A stretch of 64,000 bases of DNA from Pontibacter ruber (lineage in GTDB: Bacteria; Bacteroidota; Bacteroidia; Cytophagales; Hymenobacteraceae), in contig NZ_JALPRR010000004.1 in NCBI RefSeq assembly GCF_023630205.1, positions 372,001-436,000 on the forward strand, written 5' to 3'. The notes under the pieces are model-generated. The model was not told the origin of the DNA. It worked only from the letters and a program-made list of their open reading frames with translations, and made no database searches. A program made the translations under genes and the position numbers. Positions 42,955 to 52,022 of the stretch are shown here, one piece after another (the stretch's first letter is position 1; every line of letters starts with the position of its first letter).

Positions 42955-42980
42955 AAGCCTGCTTCAGTGGAAGCAGGCTT
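42955..42980 (-). terminator. Terminator after the small secreted protein gene
   Basis: 10-bp stem AAGCCTGCTT / AAGCAGGCTT with a six-base loop, followed on the minus strand by six T. It lies just after the 75-residue gene and before the hydratase start. Confidence 0.85.
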
Positions 42981-43002
42981 GAGTTCTTCGGGTTTGCTTT
43001 CG

Positions 43003-43230
43003 CTAGATGGAGGTGGAGTTGGTGTTTTCCTGGTTTACCAGAAAGTTGTAGAAGTGCTGCATCTGCTGATGGCTTTTCTGAACTGTCGGGTTCATCAGGT
43101 CCTGTGGGGGAATCTCGCCTTCCGGAGATTTCTGTTTTGGCGTCTTCAGCATAGCGCCTGATAACAACAATGAGAACAGTACTACAAATTTGAAAACGAA
43201 TTGTCTGTTTACCTTTTCAGGAGTTTGCAT
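43003..43230 (-). CDS. Small secreted protein of unknown function
   Basis: 75 residues. N-terminal signal or anchor helix (RQFVFKFVVLFSLLLSGAML near 9-28), then a Pro/Lys-rich linker and a short helical tail (QKSHQQMQHFYNFLVNQEN). No lipobox Cys. The call rests on a -7 box 100 bases upstream (43331) and a clean terminator right after it. No family recognised. Confidence 0.6.
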   Translation of the reverse strand: MQTPEKVNRQFVFKFVVLFSLLLSGAMLKTPKQKSPEGEIPPQDLMNPTVQKSHQQMQHFYNFLVNQENTNSTSI

Positions 43231-43330
43231 AGCTTAAGGTTGAAAAGTTGCACAAATGGCACGGGGCTTTTATACGTCTGTCAAATATTAAAGATTTGAA
43301 TATAAGAAAGAACTAATATAGAATTACCTG

Positions 43331-43338
43331 CAAAATTA
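43331..43338 (-). promoter_or_regulatory. -7 promoter box of the small secreted protein gene
   Basis: Minus-strand TAATTTTG fits TAnnTTTG, lying between the aspartokinase stop and the small gene. Confidence 0.4.
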
Positions 43339-43363
43339 CGGTATAAAGTTTAGATTCCTAGCG

Positions 43364-44623
43364 CTATCTGCTAACAAATTGTAAAGTATTGCGTGTGCGC
43401 TGTTCCAGAAGGATCTGCTTGTCTGTCATTATCTTAGTTATACTGTCGTTATCGTAGTTTTTGATCGTGAACAGCTTTAAACTGGTATTATAATGTATGT
43501 TGAACTGGTCCTGCAACGTTGCAATAAGTTTATGCAGGCGCTCCTCATTATAATCGGTGCATATCGAAAAAGAGATGGCTGAATTCTGCATCAGGTTTAT
43601 TTTAAAGCGCAACTCCGACAGCGCATTGAAGATCGTGCCCAGGTTCTTTTCCGAAATAAATGTAAAGTCTTTGGCACTGAAAGATACCAGGCACTGATTC
43701 TCTTTTATGATATAAGCAGGTGCTATCTTTTCATGTTTGCAGTCGCAGATCCGGGTGCCCTCGCCGGCAGGGTTTAGAAAAGACTTCACATAGAGCGGTA
43801 TCTTCTTATTGGCCAGCGGCTTTATGGTTTTCGGATGTATAACAGAGGCGCCGTAATACGCCATTTCCACGGTTTCCTGGTAAGATATTTCCGGGTACCT
43901 CACCGTATCAGCAAAGTATTTCGGGTCAGCGTTCAGCAGGCCTTCCACATCCTTCCAGATGTACATACCCTCTGCATCGAGGCAATAAGCAATAACAGCG
44001 GCGCTAAAATCCGAGCCTTCGCGGCCGAGGGTGGTGGTCAGGCCGTTGTTGGTGCCTCCTAAAAAGCCCTGGGTTACGACCAGTTGCTCTTCCAGCAGGG
44101 CAGGCAGGTCGCGCTTGATAACACGCTCCGACCAGACCCAGTCTACCTTTGCCTCACGCCAGGTGGTATCCGTCTGAATGTACTTGCGGCTGTCGAGCCA
44201 TACATTGCAGAGGCCCTCTGCCTGCAGAAAGTGGTGCAGGATAACAGAAGAAAACAGCTCTCCGTAACACACGATCTGGTCGTATAGCTTGTCGTAATTG
44301 CTCTTACGGTTGAGGTGCTCCAGATCGTTCTGCAGCATGGTGAACAAGTGCGCCAGACGCTCGTATACAGGGTGCTCTTTGTCGGGAAATAGCTCCGTTA
44401 CTACCTCCTGGTGATACCCGAGACACTGTTGTAAAGCCGTTTCATAGGATTGATTGTGGTAGGCCTTGTCAAACACCTGCTCCAGCGCATTGGTGGTTTT
44501 GCCCATAGCCGATACCACTACCAGCAGTTGCCGTTCACCGCCGTAGGTTTTTACGATGTGGGCCAGGTTCCGGAACGAACCGGCATCCCGAACAGAGGCA
44601 CCTCCAAACTTGTATACTTTCAT
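43364..44623 (-). CDS. Aspartate kinase, monofunctional
   Basis: 419 residues. Phosphorylates aspartate at the entry of the lysine/threonine/methionine pathway. Kinase signature MKVYKFGGASVRDA at the start, TTLGREGSDFSAAVIAYC near 196-213, YIWKDVEGLLNADPK near 222-236. A C-terminal regulatory region with two ACT-like repeats (about 300-419) would bind an end product. No homoserine dehydrogenase domain is fused. Divergent from fbp with 111 bases between. Confidence 0.93.
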   Translation of the reverse strand: MKVYKFGGASVRDAGSFRNLAHIVKTYGGERQLLVVVSAMGKTTNALEQVFDKAYHNQSYETALQQCLGYHQEVVTELFPDKEHPVYERLAHLFTMLQNDLEHLNRKSNYDKLYDQIVCYGELFSSVILHHFLQAEGLCNVWLDSRKYIQTDTTWREAKVDWVWSERVIKRDLPALLEEQLVVTQGFLGGTNNGLTTTLGREGSDFSAAVIAYCLDAEGMYIWKDVEGLLNADPKYFADTVRYPEISYQETVEMAYYGASVIHPKTIKPLANKKIPLYVKSFLNPAGEGTRICDCKHEKIAPAYIIKENQCLVSFSAKDFTFISEKNLGTIFNALSELRFKINLMQNSAISFSICTDYNEERLHKLIATLQDQFNIHYNTSLKLFTIKNYDNDSITKIMTDKQILLEQRTRNTLQFVSR

Positions 44624-44684
44624 CCTTTGTTAGCTCTTATTCCGTAAAATTAGGTATGAATCGTAGTATATTTTATAAAAATGA

Positions 44685-44692
44685 TATTTTTG
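44685..44692 (+). promoter_or_regulatory. -7 promoter box of fbp
   Basis: TATTTTTG fits TAnnTTTG, 42 bases before the fbp ATG. Confidence 0.5.
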
Positions 44693-44734
44693 TGGCTACA
44701 CCTTTAATTTAACCCTTTACATCACTACATTATT

Positions 44735-45757
44735 ATGGACGACAAACTTGCCTTACCTGTAGGCACCACGCTCGACAGGTTTATCATGAAAAAACAAGCA
44801 GATTTCCCTTATGCAACAGGGGAACTGTCGCAGCTACTGCGTGACATCGGGCTGGCAGCCAAAATCGTGAACCGCGAAATCAACCGTGCCGGTCTGCTGG
44901 ATGTGACCGGTGCTTACGGACAGCAAAATGTTCAGGGCGAGGAACAACAAAAGCTTGACGTAATTGCCAACATCCGCTTTATCCGGGCGCTGCGTAACGG
45001 CGGTGAGGTATGCGCCATCATCTCGGAAGAGGAGGATGAGATCATCCACACAGGCAACAACAAAGGCAAGTACATTGTGGCGATCGACCCGCTGGACGGC
45101 TCTTCCAACATCGACGTAAACGTATCGATCGGCACCATCTTCTCGATCTACAGAAGAATTTCTGACAGCGGTTGCGAAGGCTCTACCGAGGACTGCCTGC
45201 AGGACGGAACACGCCAGGTAGCGGCAGGTTACATCATTTATGGTTCTTCAACCATGCTGGTGTATACAACAGGGCATGGCGTTAACGGCTTCACGTACGA
45301 GCCGTCGTTGGGTGAGTTCTTCCTTTCGCACCCTAACATCAAATCTCCTAAAACCGGTAACGTTTACTCCTGCAATGAGGGCAGCGTCAACAGTTTCCCG
45401 GAGGGTATCAAGAATTACCTTAATTACTGCAAAGAGAACGGGTACTCAGCCCGCTACATCGGTTCGCTGGTAGCAGACTTCCACCGCAACCTGCTTAAAG
45501 GCGGTATCTACATCTATCCGCCTACTGCCAAGGCACCTAATGGCAAGCTGCGCCTGATGTATGAGTGCAACGCGCTGGCCTTTATAGTGGAGCAGGCAGG
45601 CGGTAAGGCAACCGACGGCACACGTCGCATCCTCGAAATCCAGCCTACAGACCTGCACCAGCGTTGCCCGCTTATTATCGGCTCTACGGAGATGGTAGAC
45701 AAGGTAGCAGAGTTCATGAAATCTGAAGTGAAAGCTGAGGAAGCAGTTAAAGTATAG
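44735..45757 (+). CDS. fbp: Fructose-1,6-bisphosphatase, class I
   Basis: 340 residues. Hydrolyses fructose 1,6-bisphosphate to the 6-phosphate in gluconeogenesis. Metal and active-site segments: IISEEEDE near 94-101, [14 protein letters not shown] near 112-125 and, near the C-terminus, [21 protein letters not shown], in which the Glu and Asn lie in the substrate pocket. Length is standard. It carries a -7 box upstream and a terminator downstream. Confidence 0.96.
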   Translation: MDDKLALPVGTTLDRFIMKKQADFPYATGELSQLLRDIGLAAKIVNREINRAGLLDVTGAYGQQNVQGEEQQKLDVIANIRFIRALRNGGEVCAIISEEEDEIIHTGNNKGKYIVAIDPLDGSSNIDVNVSIGTIFSIYRRISDSGCEGSTEDCLQDGTRQVAAGYIIYGSSTMLVYTTGHGVNGFTYEPSLGEFFLSHPNIKSPKTGNVYSCNEGSVNSFPEGIKNYLNYCKENGYSARYIGSLVADFHRNLLKGGIYIYPPTAKAPNGKLRLMYECNALAFIVEQAGGKATDGTRRILEIQPTDLHQRCPLIIGSTEMVDKVAEFMKSEVKAEEAVKV

Positions 45758-45765
45758 GTTATACT
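45751..45765. repeat. Inverted AGTATA/TATACT pair at the fbp stop
   Basis: AGTATA, three bases, TATACT overlapping the fbp stop codon: a second case of facing AAGTATA-type words at a gene end. Confidence 0.5.
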
Positions 45766-45780
45766 CTAACCAAAAAAGAA

Positions 45781-45809
45781 AAAGGCAGAAAGACTCACTT
45801 TCTGCCTTT
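45781..45809 (+). terminator. Terminator of fbp
   Basis: 12-bp stem AAAGGCAGAAAG / CTTTCTGCCTTT with a five-base loop, then a T-rich run. Confidence 0.88.
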
Positions 45810-45873
45810 TTCTTTTTCCGCAATACTGTTCTGAACAGTAGTTATATTTTGTTCAAGTATAGCAGGCTGATGA

Positions 45874-46182
45874 TTACCGCCGGCTGTATTTCAGGCGTAT
45901 CTGCGCTTTTTGCAGTTCCCGTTTTATGATCAGGCGAGCGATGTTTTCGGCTATTTCCTCTTCCGAGGAGGCAGCCATGGCAAGCTTCACATCCTGCTCG
46001 TTTACATCAATGCGGTAGAGTATGTGCAGCAGACGGTTGAGATCGGTGCGGAGCAGGTGGCCTACAACGGAGGCTATCCTGCGGAAAACTTCTTCTTCGG
46101 ATGCGTAAGGTATTTCATCTGTTTCAAATAGTTTTTGCAGCTGGCTGCTTGCGCTGGCAAGTAGGGCAGGGGTGTGTTCCAT
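45874..46182 (-). CDS. Small conserved hypothetical protein
   Basis: 102 residues, all-alpha, acidic-basic: EEEVFRRIASVVGHLLRTDLNRLLHILYRIDVNE near the middle and REQ/RELQKAQIRLKY at the end. The HLLRTDLNRLLHILYRIDVNE stretch looks conserved and hydrophobic on one face. No domain recognised. It follows DUF5606 with a terminator between, so it is probably separate. Confidence 0.55.
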   Translation of the reverse strand: MEHTPALLASASSQLQKLFETDEIPYASEEEVFRRIASVVGHLLRTDLNRLLHILYRIDVNEQDVKLAMAASSEEEIAENIARLIIKRELQKAQIRLKYSRR

Positions 46183-46198
46183 ACTTCAGGAGGTGCAT

Positions 46199-46246
46199 AA
46201 CCAAAAACAAGGCCCTCCCGAAAGAGAGGGCCTTGTTTTTGGTTAT
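46199..46246 (-). terminator. Strong terminator after DUF5606 gene
   Basis: 20-bp perfect arms, TAACCAAAAACAAGGCCCTC and its complement, around an eight-base loop. It overlaps the DUF5606 stop codon. Confidence 0.9.
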
Positions 46247-46698
46247 GCTTGTTCTTCTTTTCCTTCTTTTGTCTCTGATTCAGCGTTTGCCTCGGCGGCC
46301 TCTGCTGTAAAACCAACGTGCTTGCTTACGATGCCGTACCAGCTTACGAGTTTCTTCATGTCCGAAATGTAAACACGCTCCTCGTCATACTCAGGAAGTA
46401 TATCTTCCATAAAGGATCTGTAGTCTGCGTCACTTGGTTTTTCGTTCAGCGGAAGGTCGTTGCCATACTTCTGGTGAATGCGGTCGAACACTTCCGCCAG
46501 CGGGATGGTGCTTTCCTCGTCGGTAGTATAGATTGATATCTCATCCAGCAACGACATACGGTGGCGTGCCTGAGCTACCAGACGCGAAGGCTTATCAGCA
46601 AGGCTTTCTACAATTACACCGGTACGGGTTGGCTTTACTACGCGGTAAAGGCCATTCATGCCAGCAATGGCAGCAACTTGTCTTAAATCAATAGGCAT
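46243..46698 (-). CDS. DUF5606 domain protein
   Basis: 151 residues. DUF5606 covers the N-terminal part: DLRQVAAIAGMNGLYRVVKP, GVIVESLADKPSR, HRMSLLDEISIYTTD near 47-61. A second helical part (PLAEVFDRIHQKYG, ISDMKKLVSWYGIV) follows, then a disordered Glu/Ala tail. Such proteins are nearly confined to Bacteroidota; function unknown. It is 21 bases after the TonB-like gene and may share its transcript. Confidence 0.85.
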   Translation of the reverse strand: MPIDLRQVAAIAGMNGLYRVVKPTRTGVIVESLADKPSRLVAQARHRMSLLDEISIYTTDEESTIPLAEVFDRIHQKYGNDLPLNEKPSDADYRSFMEDILPEYDEERVYISDMKKLVSWYGIVSKHVGFTAEAAEANAESETKEGKEEQA

Positions 46699-46719
46699 AA
46701 TAAGGGATAAAACTGTTGG

Positions 46720-47133
46720 TTATAGTTTAAATGCGATCGGCAAACTGGCAACAGTGCTGAAGCCAGGACCGGGCGCTTTGAATTTAATAAGTTTTGCAAC
46801 GCGCATAGCCTCTTCACCGGTACCCCCTCCCACATTCTTCAAAATCTTAAAGCCGCTGGTGGAGCCGTCTTCGTTCAGCGTGAAGCTGATGATGCACTCG
46901 CCCTGCATGCGGTTGCGCTTGGCAAGCACCGGGTATTTTAGCTCTTTGGCAATAAAAGCGTACATGGCCTCTTTGCCACCCGGGTAGTATTCCGCTACCG
47001 GAATTACTTTTTCAGGTACCCAAACCTTTTTTTCTTCGGTAGCTGCCGCAGATTTGGTGGTTGCCGTTTGCGCAGATGCTGTGATCGCTGCAAAGGCAAA
47101 TAAAAGAAACAAAAATGAGATTTTGGTTTTCAT
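46720..47133 (-). CDS. Secreted TonB C-terminal-domain protein
   Basis: 137 residues from ATG 47133 (a start four codons upstream is possible). Signal peptide MKTKISFLFLLFAFAAITASA, then a low-complexity stretch and a TonB-like C-terminal domain (about 45-137): YPGGKEAMYAFIAKELKYPV, GECIISFTLNEDGSTSGF, AMRVAKLIKFKAP. It has no membrane anchor, so it is a periplasmic free domain rather than a true TonB. Confidence 0.85.
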   Translation of the reverse strand: MKTKISFLFLLFAFAAITASAQTATTKSAAATEEKKVWVPEKVIPVAEYYPGGKEAMYAFIAKELKYPVLAKRNRMQGECIISFTLNEDGSTSGFKILKNVGGGTGEEAMRVAKLIKFKAPGPGFSTVASLPIAFKL

Positions 47134-47203
47134 AAGGGTTAACATTTAAAATTCATCTTCACTTGGGCTTCCTGCACGGTATTTAAATGTACCTGTGTCC
47201 GGT

Positions 47204-47809
47204 CTACTGCTTCTCGACCTGCTCGTTGATCTCCTGTATAAAGTTCAGGAGTTCGTCCCGGCCGACCCTTTCTGCCGACGAGGTTCTAAACATGCGAGGC
47301 AACTCATCCCAAGTTTCCTGCAGTTTACGGGTGTAGACAGCGATGGTTGAGTCGGTCTTGGCAGCAGACTGTTTATCGGTTTTGGTAAAAACAAGCACAA
47401 ACGGCACTCCCATGGTTCCCAGCTTATTTATAAACTCCAGGTCGGCCTTCAATGGTTCGTGGCGCGAGTCGATCAGCACAAAAACGCAAGTCAGGTTTTC
47501 GCGCTTCTGAAAGTAATAATTAATCATTTTGCGCCAGCTCTCCCGCGACTCTTTGCCCACCTTGGCATACCCATAGCCCGGCAAGTCTACCAGGTACCAC
47601 TCGTTGTTGATAAGGAAGTGGTTGATAAGCTGGGTTTTGCCCGGGGAGGCAGACGTTTTTGCCAGATTCTTTTGCTCGGTCAGCATGTTGATGAGCGACG
47701 ACTTGCCTACATTGGAACGTCCGATGAAAGCATACTCCGGTTTATCAGGTACCGGGCATTCTTCCACGCGGGTGTTGCTCATCAGAAATTTTGCTTCTTT
47801 TATAACCAT
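47204..47809 (-). CDS. engB: Ribosome biogenesis GTP-binding protein EngB (YihA/YsxC)
   Basis: 201 residues. Essential GTPase in large-subunit assembly. G1 [15 protein letters not shown]2 region [13 protein letters not shown]3 [11 protein letters not shown]4 TKTDK and G5-like [13 protein letters not shown] -7 box is 70 bases upstream, on the far side of a possible leader. Confidence 0.96.
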   Translation of the reverse strand: MVIKEAKFLMSNTRVEECPVPDKPEYAFIGRSNVGKSSLINMLTEQKNLAKTSASPGKTQLINHFLINNEWYLVDLPGYGYAKVGKESRESWRKMINYYFQKRENLTCVFVLIDSRHEPLKADLEFINKLGTMGVPFVLVFTKTDKQSAAKTDSTIAVYTRKLQETWDELPRMFRTSSAERVGRDELLNFIQEINEQVEKQ

Positions 47810-48455
47810 GCTGTTCGTAAATTATCAGGTAACGCCGGAGGCTTGCCGGCAATAGTAAACCGTAAAGGATATACTATGCCAAAGTTACCACATATTTTGC
47901 AAACATAAGATATAAACTGCCTGCCGGTGCCGGTAGCCACCTGTATAACGATTGAAGCTGCGGTGCATTATAAAAGTATAAAAATTACTTCCCGGGAGCT
48001 TGCTGCAGGTTCTGCTGTAAGGCTTTCAAAACCGAATCAAGTTTCTGTCGTTGGTTAAATTGAAAGGTGGGCGTTCCCGAAAAAGTATAGTTTCGGGCAT
48101 AAATATATTTGCAAGAAAAACATGAAGATTTTATAGTATGATATATTATTTTTAATATATTTGTCGTTCTTACCTTTGTGCCGCTTACGGCAATTTTATA
48201 CTTGTTTTGTTTCGCTCGGGATAGGCAGAGGAGCACTGGATAGCGAAAAGGATTTTGGTGTTGCAGCAGGCAACACAGTTACAGAGTTACATAAAGTATA
48301 AGTAAATTAACATATACTGTTTTTGATATTACTCGTATAGAAGCAAAATCTTCTCGTAGGAGCAGCCAAGGCACTTTTGCCAAAGCAACTTCAAGTCATT
48401 TTTTCAGTTCTTTTTCTATTAACAAACTAAAAAGTATAACAAACTCCTTTACAAC
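47810..48455. other. AT-rich gap before the PorE-like gene
   Basis: 646 bases without a secure gene. It holds the engB -7 box and several AAGTATA words. On the minus strand, codons 47985-48120 read like the C-terminus of a protein (TFQFNQRQKLDSVLKAL and onward). They have no start codon and the frame runs into AT-rich noise, so a decayed gene is possible. A perfect -7 match TACCTTTG at 48171 is far upstream of the next gene. Confidence 0.4.
47880..47887 (-). promoter_or_regulatory. -7 promoter box of engB
   Basis: Minus-strand TAACTTTG fits TAnnTTTG, with TTTG 12 bases further upstream; about 70 bases before engB. Confidence 0.45.
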
Positions 48456-50423
48456 ATGAATCATTTAGCCAAATCGTTTTCACGGTTTACACTGGTGTTG
48501 GCTGTGGCATGCTTGTTAGCCGGCTCTGCTTCGGCACAAAGCACCAGAAAGCTACTGCGAAGTGGAAACAAATTCTTCGACAGAGAAAATTACAGGGCCG
48601 CTATCCCTTTTTATGAGCAGGTTTTAGCTAACGAACCCGACAACGCCAAGGCACTTTACTTTGCCGGTATCAGCTACATGACTTTCGATAAGGAGAAAGC
48701 TGCAGACTACCTGTACCGCGCTCAGGCCCTGAAGCCAAATGTGGATCGCGAAATCGAGTACTGGCTGGGACGTGTAGACCACATCAACTATCGTTTCGAG
48801 GATGCCATCAAGCACTACCAGGCTTACCAGCCAAACATCCGTAAGCGCGATGAGGTACGCAAGGAGGAAGTAGCCATGCTCATCCAGCACAGCCGCAACG
48901 CCATGCGCGAGGTATCTAATCCAAAAGACGTTTTCGTGAAGAACCTGGGTGGTACTGTAAACACAGCCTACTCAGAGCACAGCCCGGTTATCTCTTCTGA
49001 CGATAACTACCTGCTGTTCACGTCGCGCAGTGCAGCTGCCTCAGGTGGCAAAGAAGCACGCGACGGCGAGTACTACGAAGATATTTTTGAGACCAGAAGA
49101 GTTGGTACGGATGAGTGGGAGCAGCCGCATTCCATTGCAGGCTCTCTGAGCAGCAGCGGCCACGACGCTTCTATCCAGTTGTTCGACAACGATACCAAGA
49201 TGTTATTGTACCGTTCAGAAAACAACGGTGATATCATGTATTCAGAGCGTGGCGCTGACGGCAAGTGGGGCCCGGCCAAGAGCATTGGTAAGAACATCAA
49301 CACCAATGGCTTTGAGTCTGATGCCTACATTACGCCAGACGGGCAGACACTTTTCTTCTCAACAAGCAACTTCTCTGAAGAAGGTGACCTGGATATTTAT
49401 GTATCAAAGCGCCAGGCAAACGGCGAGTGGGGTGCACCGAAAAGCATCGGCAACACCATCAACTCAAAGTATGACGATGACAGCCCATATCTGGCCAGCA
49501 ACGGTACTTTATACTTTGCTTCAAGAGGCCATAACACCATGGGTGGTTACGACATCTTTGCTGCCAAGTATGACTCTGTTGCCAGAAGATGGAGCCGCCC
49601 GGTTAACATGGGTTCTCCTGTAAACACACCTGACGACGATACTTACTACCGCCTGAGCCCGGATGGAAGCTATGCTTACCTGTCTTCTTACCGCATCGGT
49701 GGTTACGGTGAAAAGGATATCTACACTATTAACTACATCCGTCCTACACGCGTGGTAGGTCAGGTGTTCTCTAAATCTGACAGCTCTTCCGTACTGCAGG
49801 GCATCGAGCTGGTGTTCAACTCGCAGCAAGCGGATAAACGCCCGATCTCTTACAGCGACGTTACCAAGCCAGATTCAGGTAACTACGAAGTAAGCATCCT
49901 GTCCGGTCGTATGTACCAGGTGCAGGTTTCTAAAGACGGAAAGCAACTTGAAATGCAGGAGTTCGACGTGCCAATGGTACTCAACGATACGACAGTGATC
50001 ACCAAGAACTTCTACATCGATTTCGTTGATTCAACTGCTGCCGGCCGTCGTATTGCTGAGATCAAGCCAATCTACTACGATACAGACAAGTATGACCTGC
50101 GTCCGGAGTCTGTGCGTGAATTGGATAACATTGTGAAGTACCTGAAAGCAAACCCTGGCGTTAACATCGCTATCGAAGGCCACTGCGACTCCCGTGCAAG
50201 CGACGAGTACAACATGACTCTTGGCGAGAACCGCGCCGATGCAGCATTCGATTACCTGGTGAAGCAAGGTATTTCTCCTAAGCGCATGATCACAGAAAGC
50301 TATGGCGAGCGTCGTCCGGCTGTGCCGAACACGTCTGCTGAGAACATGCAGCTGAACAGAAGAACTGAGTTCAGAGTGGTTCAAAGACCAGACGCAACCA
50401 AAACAAACACGCCAAACCAATAA
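48456..50423 (+). CDS. TPR-propeller-OmpA protein, PorE-like
   Basis: 655 residues. Signal peptide to about 27 (ending ASAQ), TPR-like helices near 35-150 (AIPFYEQVLANEPDNAKALY, ADYLYRAQALKPN), and a PD40/WD40-like propeller near 165-420 (TPDGQTLFFSTSNFSEEGDLDIYVSK). Next is a carboxypeptidase-regulatory-like beta domain near 425-520, then an OmpA peptidoglycan-binding domain near 530-650 (YDLRPESVRELDNIVKYL, EGHCDSRASDEYN). This is the order known for PorE of the type IX secretion system, but similar paralogues exist, so the name is tentative. Probably tethered to peptidoglycan. Confidence 0.85.
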   Translation: MNHLAKSFSRFTLVLAVACLLAGSASAQSTRKLLRSGNKFFDRENYRAAIPFYEQVLANEPDNAKALYFAGISYMTFDKEKAADYLYRAQALKPNVDREIEYWLGRVDHINYRFEDAIKHYQAYQPNIRKRDEVRKEEVAMLIQHSRNAMREVSNPKDVFVKNLGGTVNTAYSEHSPVISSDDNYLLFTSRSAAASGGKEARDGEYYEDIFETRRVGTDEWEQPHSIAGSLSSSGHDASIQLFDNDTKMLLYRSENNGDIMYSERGADGKWGPAKSIGKNINTNGFESDAYITPDGQTLFFSTSNFSEEGDLDIYVSKRQANGEWGAPKSIGNTINSKYDDDSPYLASNGTLYFASRGHNTMGGYDIFAAKYDSVARRWSRPVNMGSPVNTPDDDTYYRLSPDGSYAYLSSYRIGGYGEKDIYTINYIRPTRVVGQVFSKSDSSSVLQGIELVFNSQQADKRPISYSDVTKPDSGNYEVSILSGRMYQVQVSKDGKQLEMQEFDVPMVLNDTTVITKNFYIDFVDSTAAGRRIAEIKPIYYDTDKYDLRPESVRELDNIVKYLKANPGVNIAIEGHCDSRASDEYNMTLGENRADAAFDYLVKQGISPKRMITESYGERRPAVPNTSAENMQLNRRTEFRVVQRPDATKTNTPNQ

Positions 50424-50460
50424 GCCGGAAAGCGGTTTTACCGCAACAAAGCACAAGACA

Positions 50461-50497
50461 AAAAGAGGCTGAGCCCACGCTCAGCCTCTTTTTTTAT
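50461..50497 (+). terminator. Terminator of the PorE-like gene
   Basis: AAGAGGCTGAG / CTCAGCCTCTT stem around a six-base loop, followed by a run of T. Confidence 0.88.
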
Positions 50498-50537
50498 ATT
50501 TCAGAACATAATAAGTGCTTTATAGTTTAAGGAACAG

Positions 50538-50545
50538 TATTTTTG
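50538..50545 (+). promoter_or_regulatory. -7 promoter box of ubiE
   Basis: TATTTTTG fits TAnnTTTG, 25 bases before the ATG at 50571. Confidence 0.5.
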
Positions 50546-50570
50546 CTGACGTTTACCTTATCTTTAGCCA

Positions 50571-51293
50571 ATGGCCGTAGTACCTTACAAAGACCAGAGC
50601 GGAGACAAGAAATCGCAGGTAGCCCAGATGTTCAATAACATTGCCGGCAAGTATGATTTCCTGAACCACTTCCTGAGCGCTGGCATAGACATTATCTGGC
50701 GTCGAAAAGCCATCAGCCTGTTAAAGGCAGCCCAACCGAAACTGATGCTGGATGTAGCCACCGGCACCGGCGATTTTGCCATTGAGGCACTGAGCCTGCA
50801 GCCAGACAAAATCATCGGGGTAGATATCTCGGAAGGTATGCTGGCAGTTGGCCGCGAAAAGATGGCAAAGAAGGGCCTGACGCATAAAATAGAGCTGCAG
50901 TACGGCGACTCGGAGAACCTGCCTTTCGGAGACAATACTTTTGATGCCATTACCGTAGCCTTCGGCGTGCGCAACTTCGAGAACCTGGAAAAAGGCCTTG
51001 CCGAAATGTACCGGGTACTGAAACCGGGCGGCACCGCCGTGGTGCTGGAGTTTTCGAACCCGCGCAGCTTCCCGATGAAACAATTGTACCATTTTTATTC
51101 AAGTAACATACTACCGATGATAGGTAAGTTCGTTTCTAAGGACAATGCTGCGTATACGTACCTGCCCGAGTCGGTGCAGGCTTTCCCGGATGGGCAGGCA
51201 TTTCTTAACATCTATGAAAAGGTTGGATTTAAATCAACAAAATGGCATTCACTCACATTTGGCATAAGCTCCATCTACACAGGAAGAAAGTAA
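50571..51293 (+). CDS. ubiE: Demethylmenaquinone methyltransferase (UbiE/MenG)
   Basis: 240 residues. SAM-dependent methylation of demethylmenaquinone to menaquinone, the respiratory quinone expected in this phylum. SAM motif LDVATGTGDFAIEAL near 60-74; FDAITVAFGVRNFENLEKGL near 124-143; GGTAVVLEFSNPRSFPMKQL near 154-173 is diagnostic. Its last 52 bases overlap the start of porT in another frame. The ubiE-porT adjacency is usual in Bacteroidota. Confidence 0.95.
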   Translation: MAVVPYKDQSGDKKSQVAQMFNNIAGKYDFLNHFLSAGIDIIWRRKAISLLKAAQPKLMLDVATGTGDFAIEALSLQPDKIIGVDISEGMLAVGREKMAKKGLTHKIELQYGDSENLPFGDNTFDAITVAFGVRNFENLEKGLAEMYRVLKPGGTAVVLEFSNPRSFPMKQLYHFYSSNILPMIGKFVSKDNAAYTYLPESVQAFPDGQAFLNIYEKVGFKSTKWHSLTFGISSIYTGRK

Positions 51294-52018
51294 CACTTTT
51301 GGGTTTGTTTGCCCTGCTGCTTTTTGGCAGCGAGGCAGCCATGGCTCAGAAAAAAATTGCACAGCAAAACAAACCCGGCTACGACGACAAAAAGGTACAC
51401 TACGGTTTTTACCTGGCAGCCCCGCTTACAAAGTATGAGATAGAGCACTCGGAAAGTTATGTCAACCAGCTGAACGATGGTAATGCGATGACCGTAAATG
51501 CGAAGCTCAAGCCTGGCTTTTATACTGGCTTGGTGCTTAACGTAGGGCTGGCGCAGTACCTGGATTTCAGGTTTGTGCCGGGAGTAGGCTTCTATGGCCG
51601 TACCATTGAGTTTGACAACGCCATAGCAGATCCAGCTACAGGAGAAAGGTCTAGTGATGAGGTTACCATCAGCTCCACCATGGTAGAGTTGCCGTTTCTG
51701 TTAAAGTATAAAGCAAAGCGCCGTGGCAACTTCCGGATGTACCTGGTAGGTGGCGTGAAGCCGGGTATGGACCTTGGCAGCCGCAAGGATACGTCTACCG
51801 GAGAAAAAATCCATACCGAGAAGTATGATGTTGCACTGGAGTATGGCTTTGGTGTAGACATCTTTTACCCATACTTTAAATTTGCTCCGGAGATCCGGTT
51901 TTCTCACGGACTGGTAAACCAGCACAAGCCAGTTACTACCGGCGATTACCCGGATTACAGCCAGAGCATACAGCGCATGACAAACCACAACGTATCGTTC
52001 ATCCTTTTCTTTGAATAA
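51242..52018 (+). CDS. porT: Type IX secretion outer-membrane protein PorT
   Basis: 258 residues. Signal peptide (LGLFALLLFGSEAAMAQ, cleaved near 36), then an eight-stranded outer-membrane barrel of the PorT family (YGFYLAAPLTKYEI, FRFVPGVGFYGRTIEF, MVELPFLLKYKAKR). Needed for export by the type IX system in P. gingivalis and gliding relatives. The ATG at 51242 lies inside ubiE; no later Met gives a usable signal peptide, so the overlap seems real. Confidence 0.88.
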   Translation: MAFTHIWHKLHLHRKKVTLLGLFALLLFGSEAAMAQKKIAQQNKPGYDDKKVHYGFYLAAPLTKYEIEHSESYVNQLNDGNAMTVNAKLKPGFYTGLVLNVGLAQYLDFRFVPGVGFYGRTIEFDNAIADPATGERSSDEVTISSTMVELPFLLKYKAKRRGNFRMYLVGGVKPGMDLGSRKDTSTGEKIHTEKYDVALEYGFGVDIFYPYFKFAPEIRFSHGLVNQHKPVTTGDYPDYSQSIQRMTNHNVSFILFFE

Positions 52019-52022
52019 GCAG

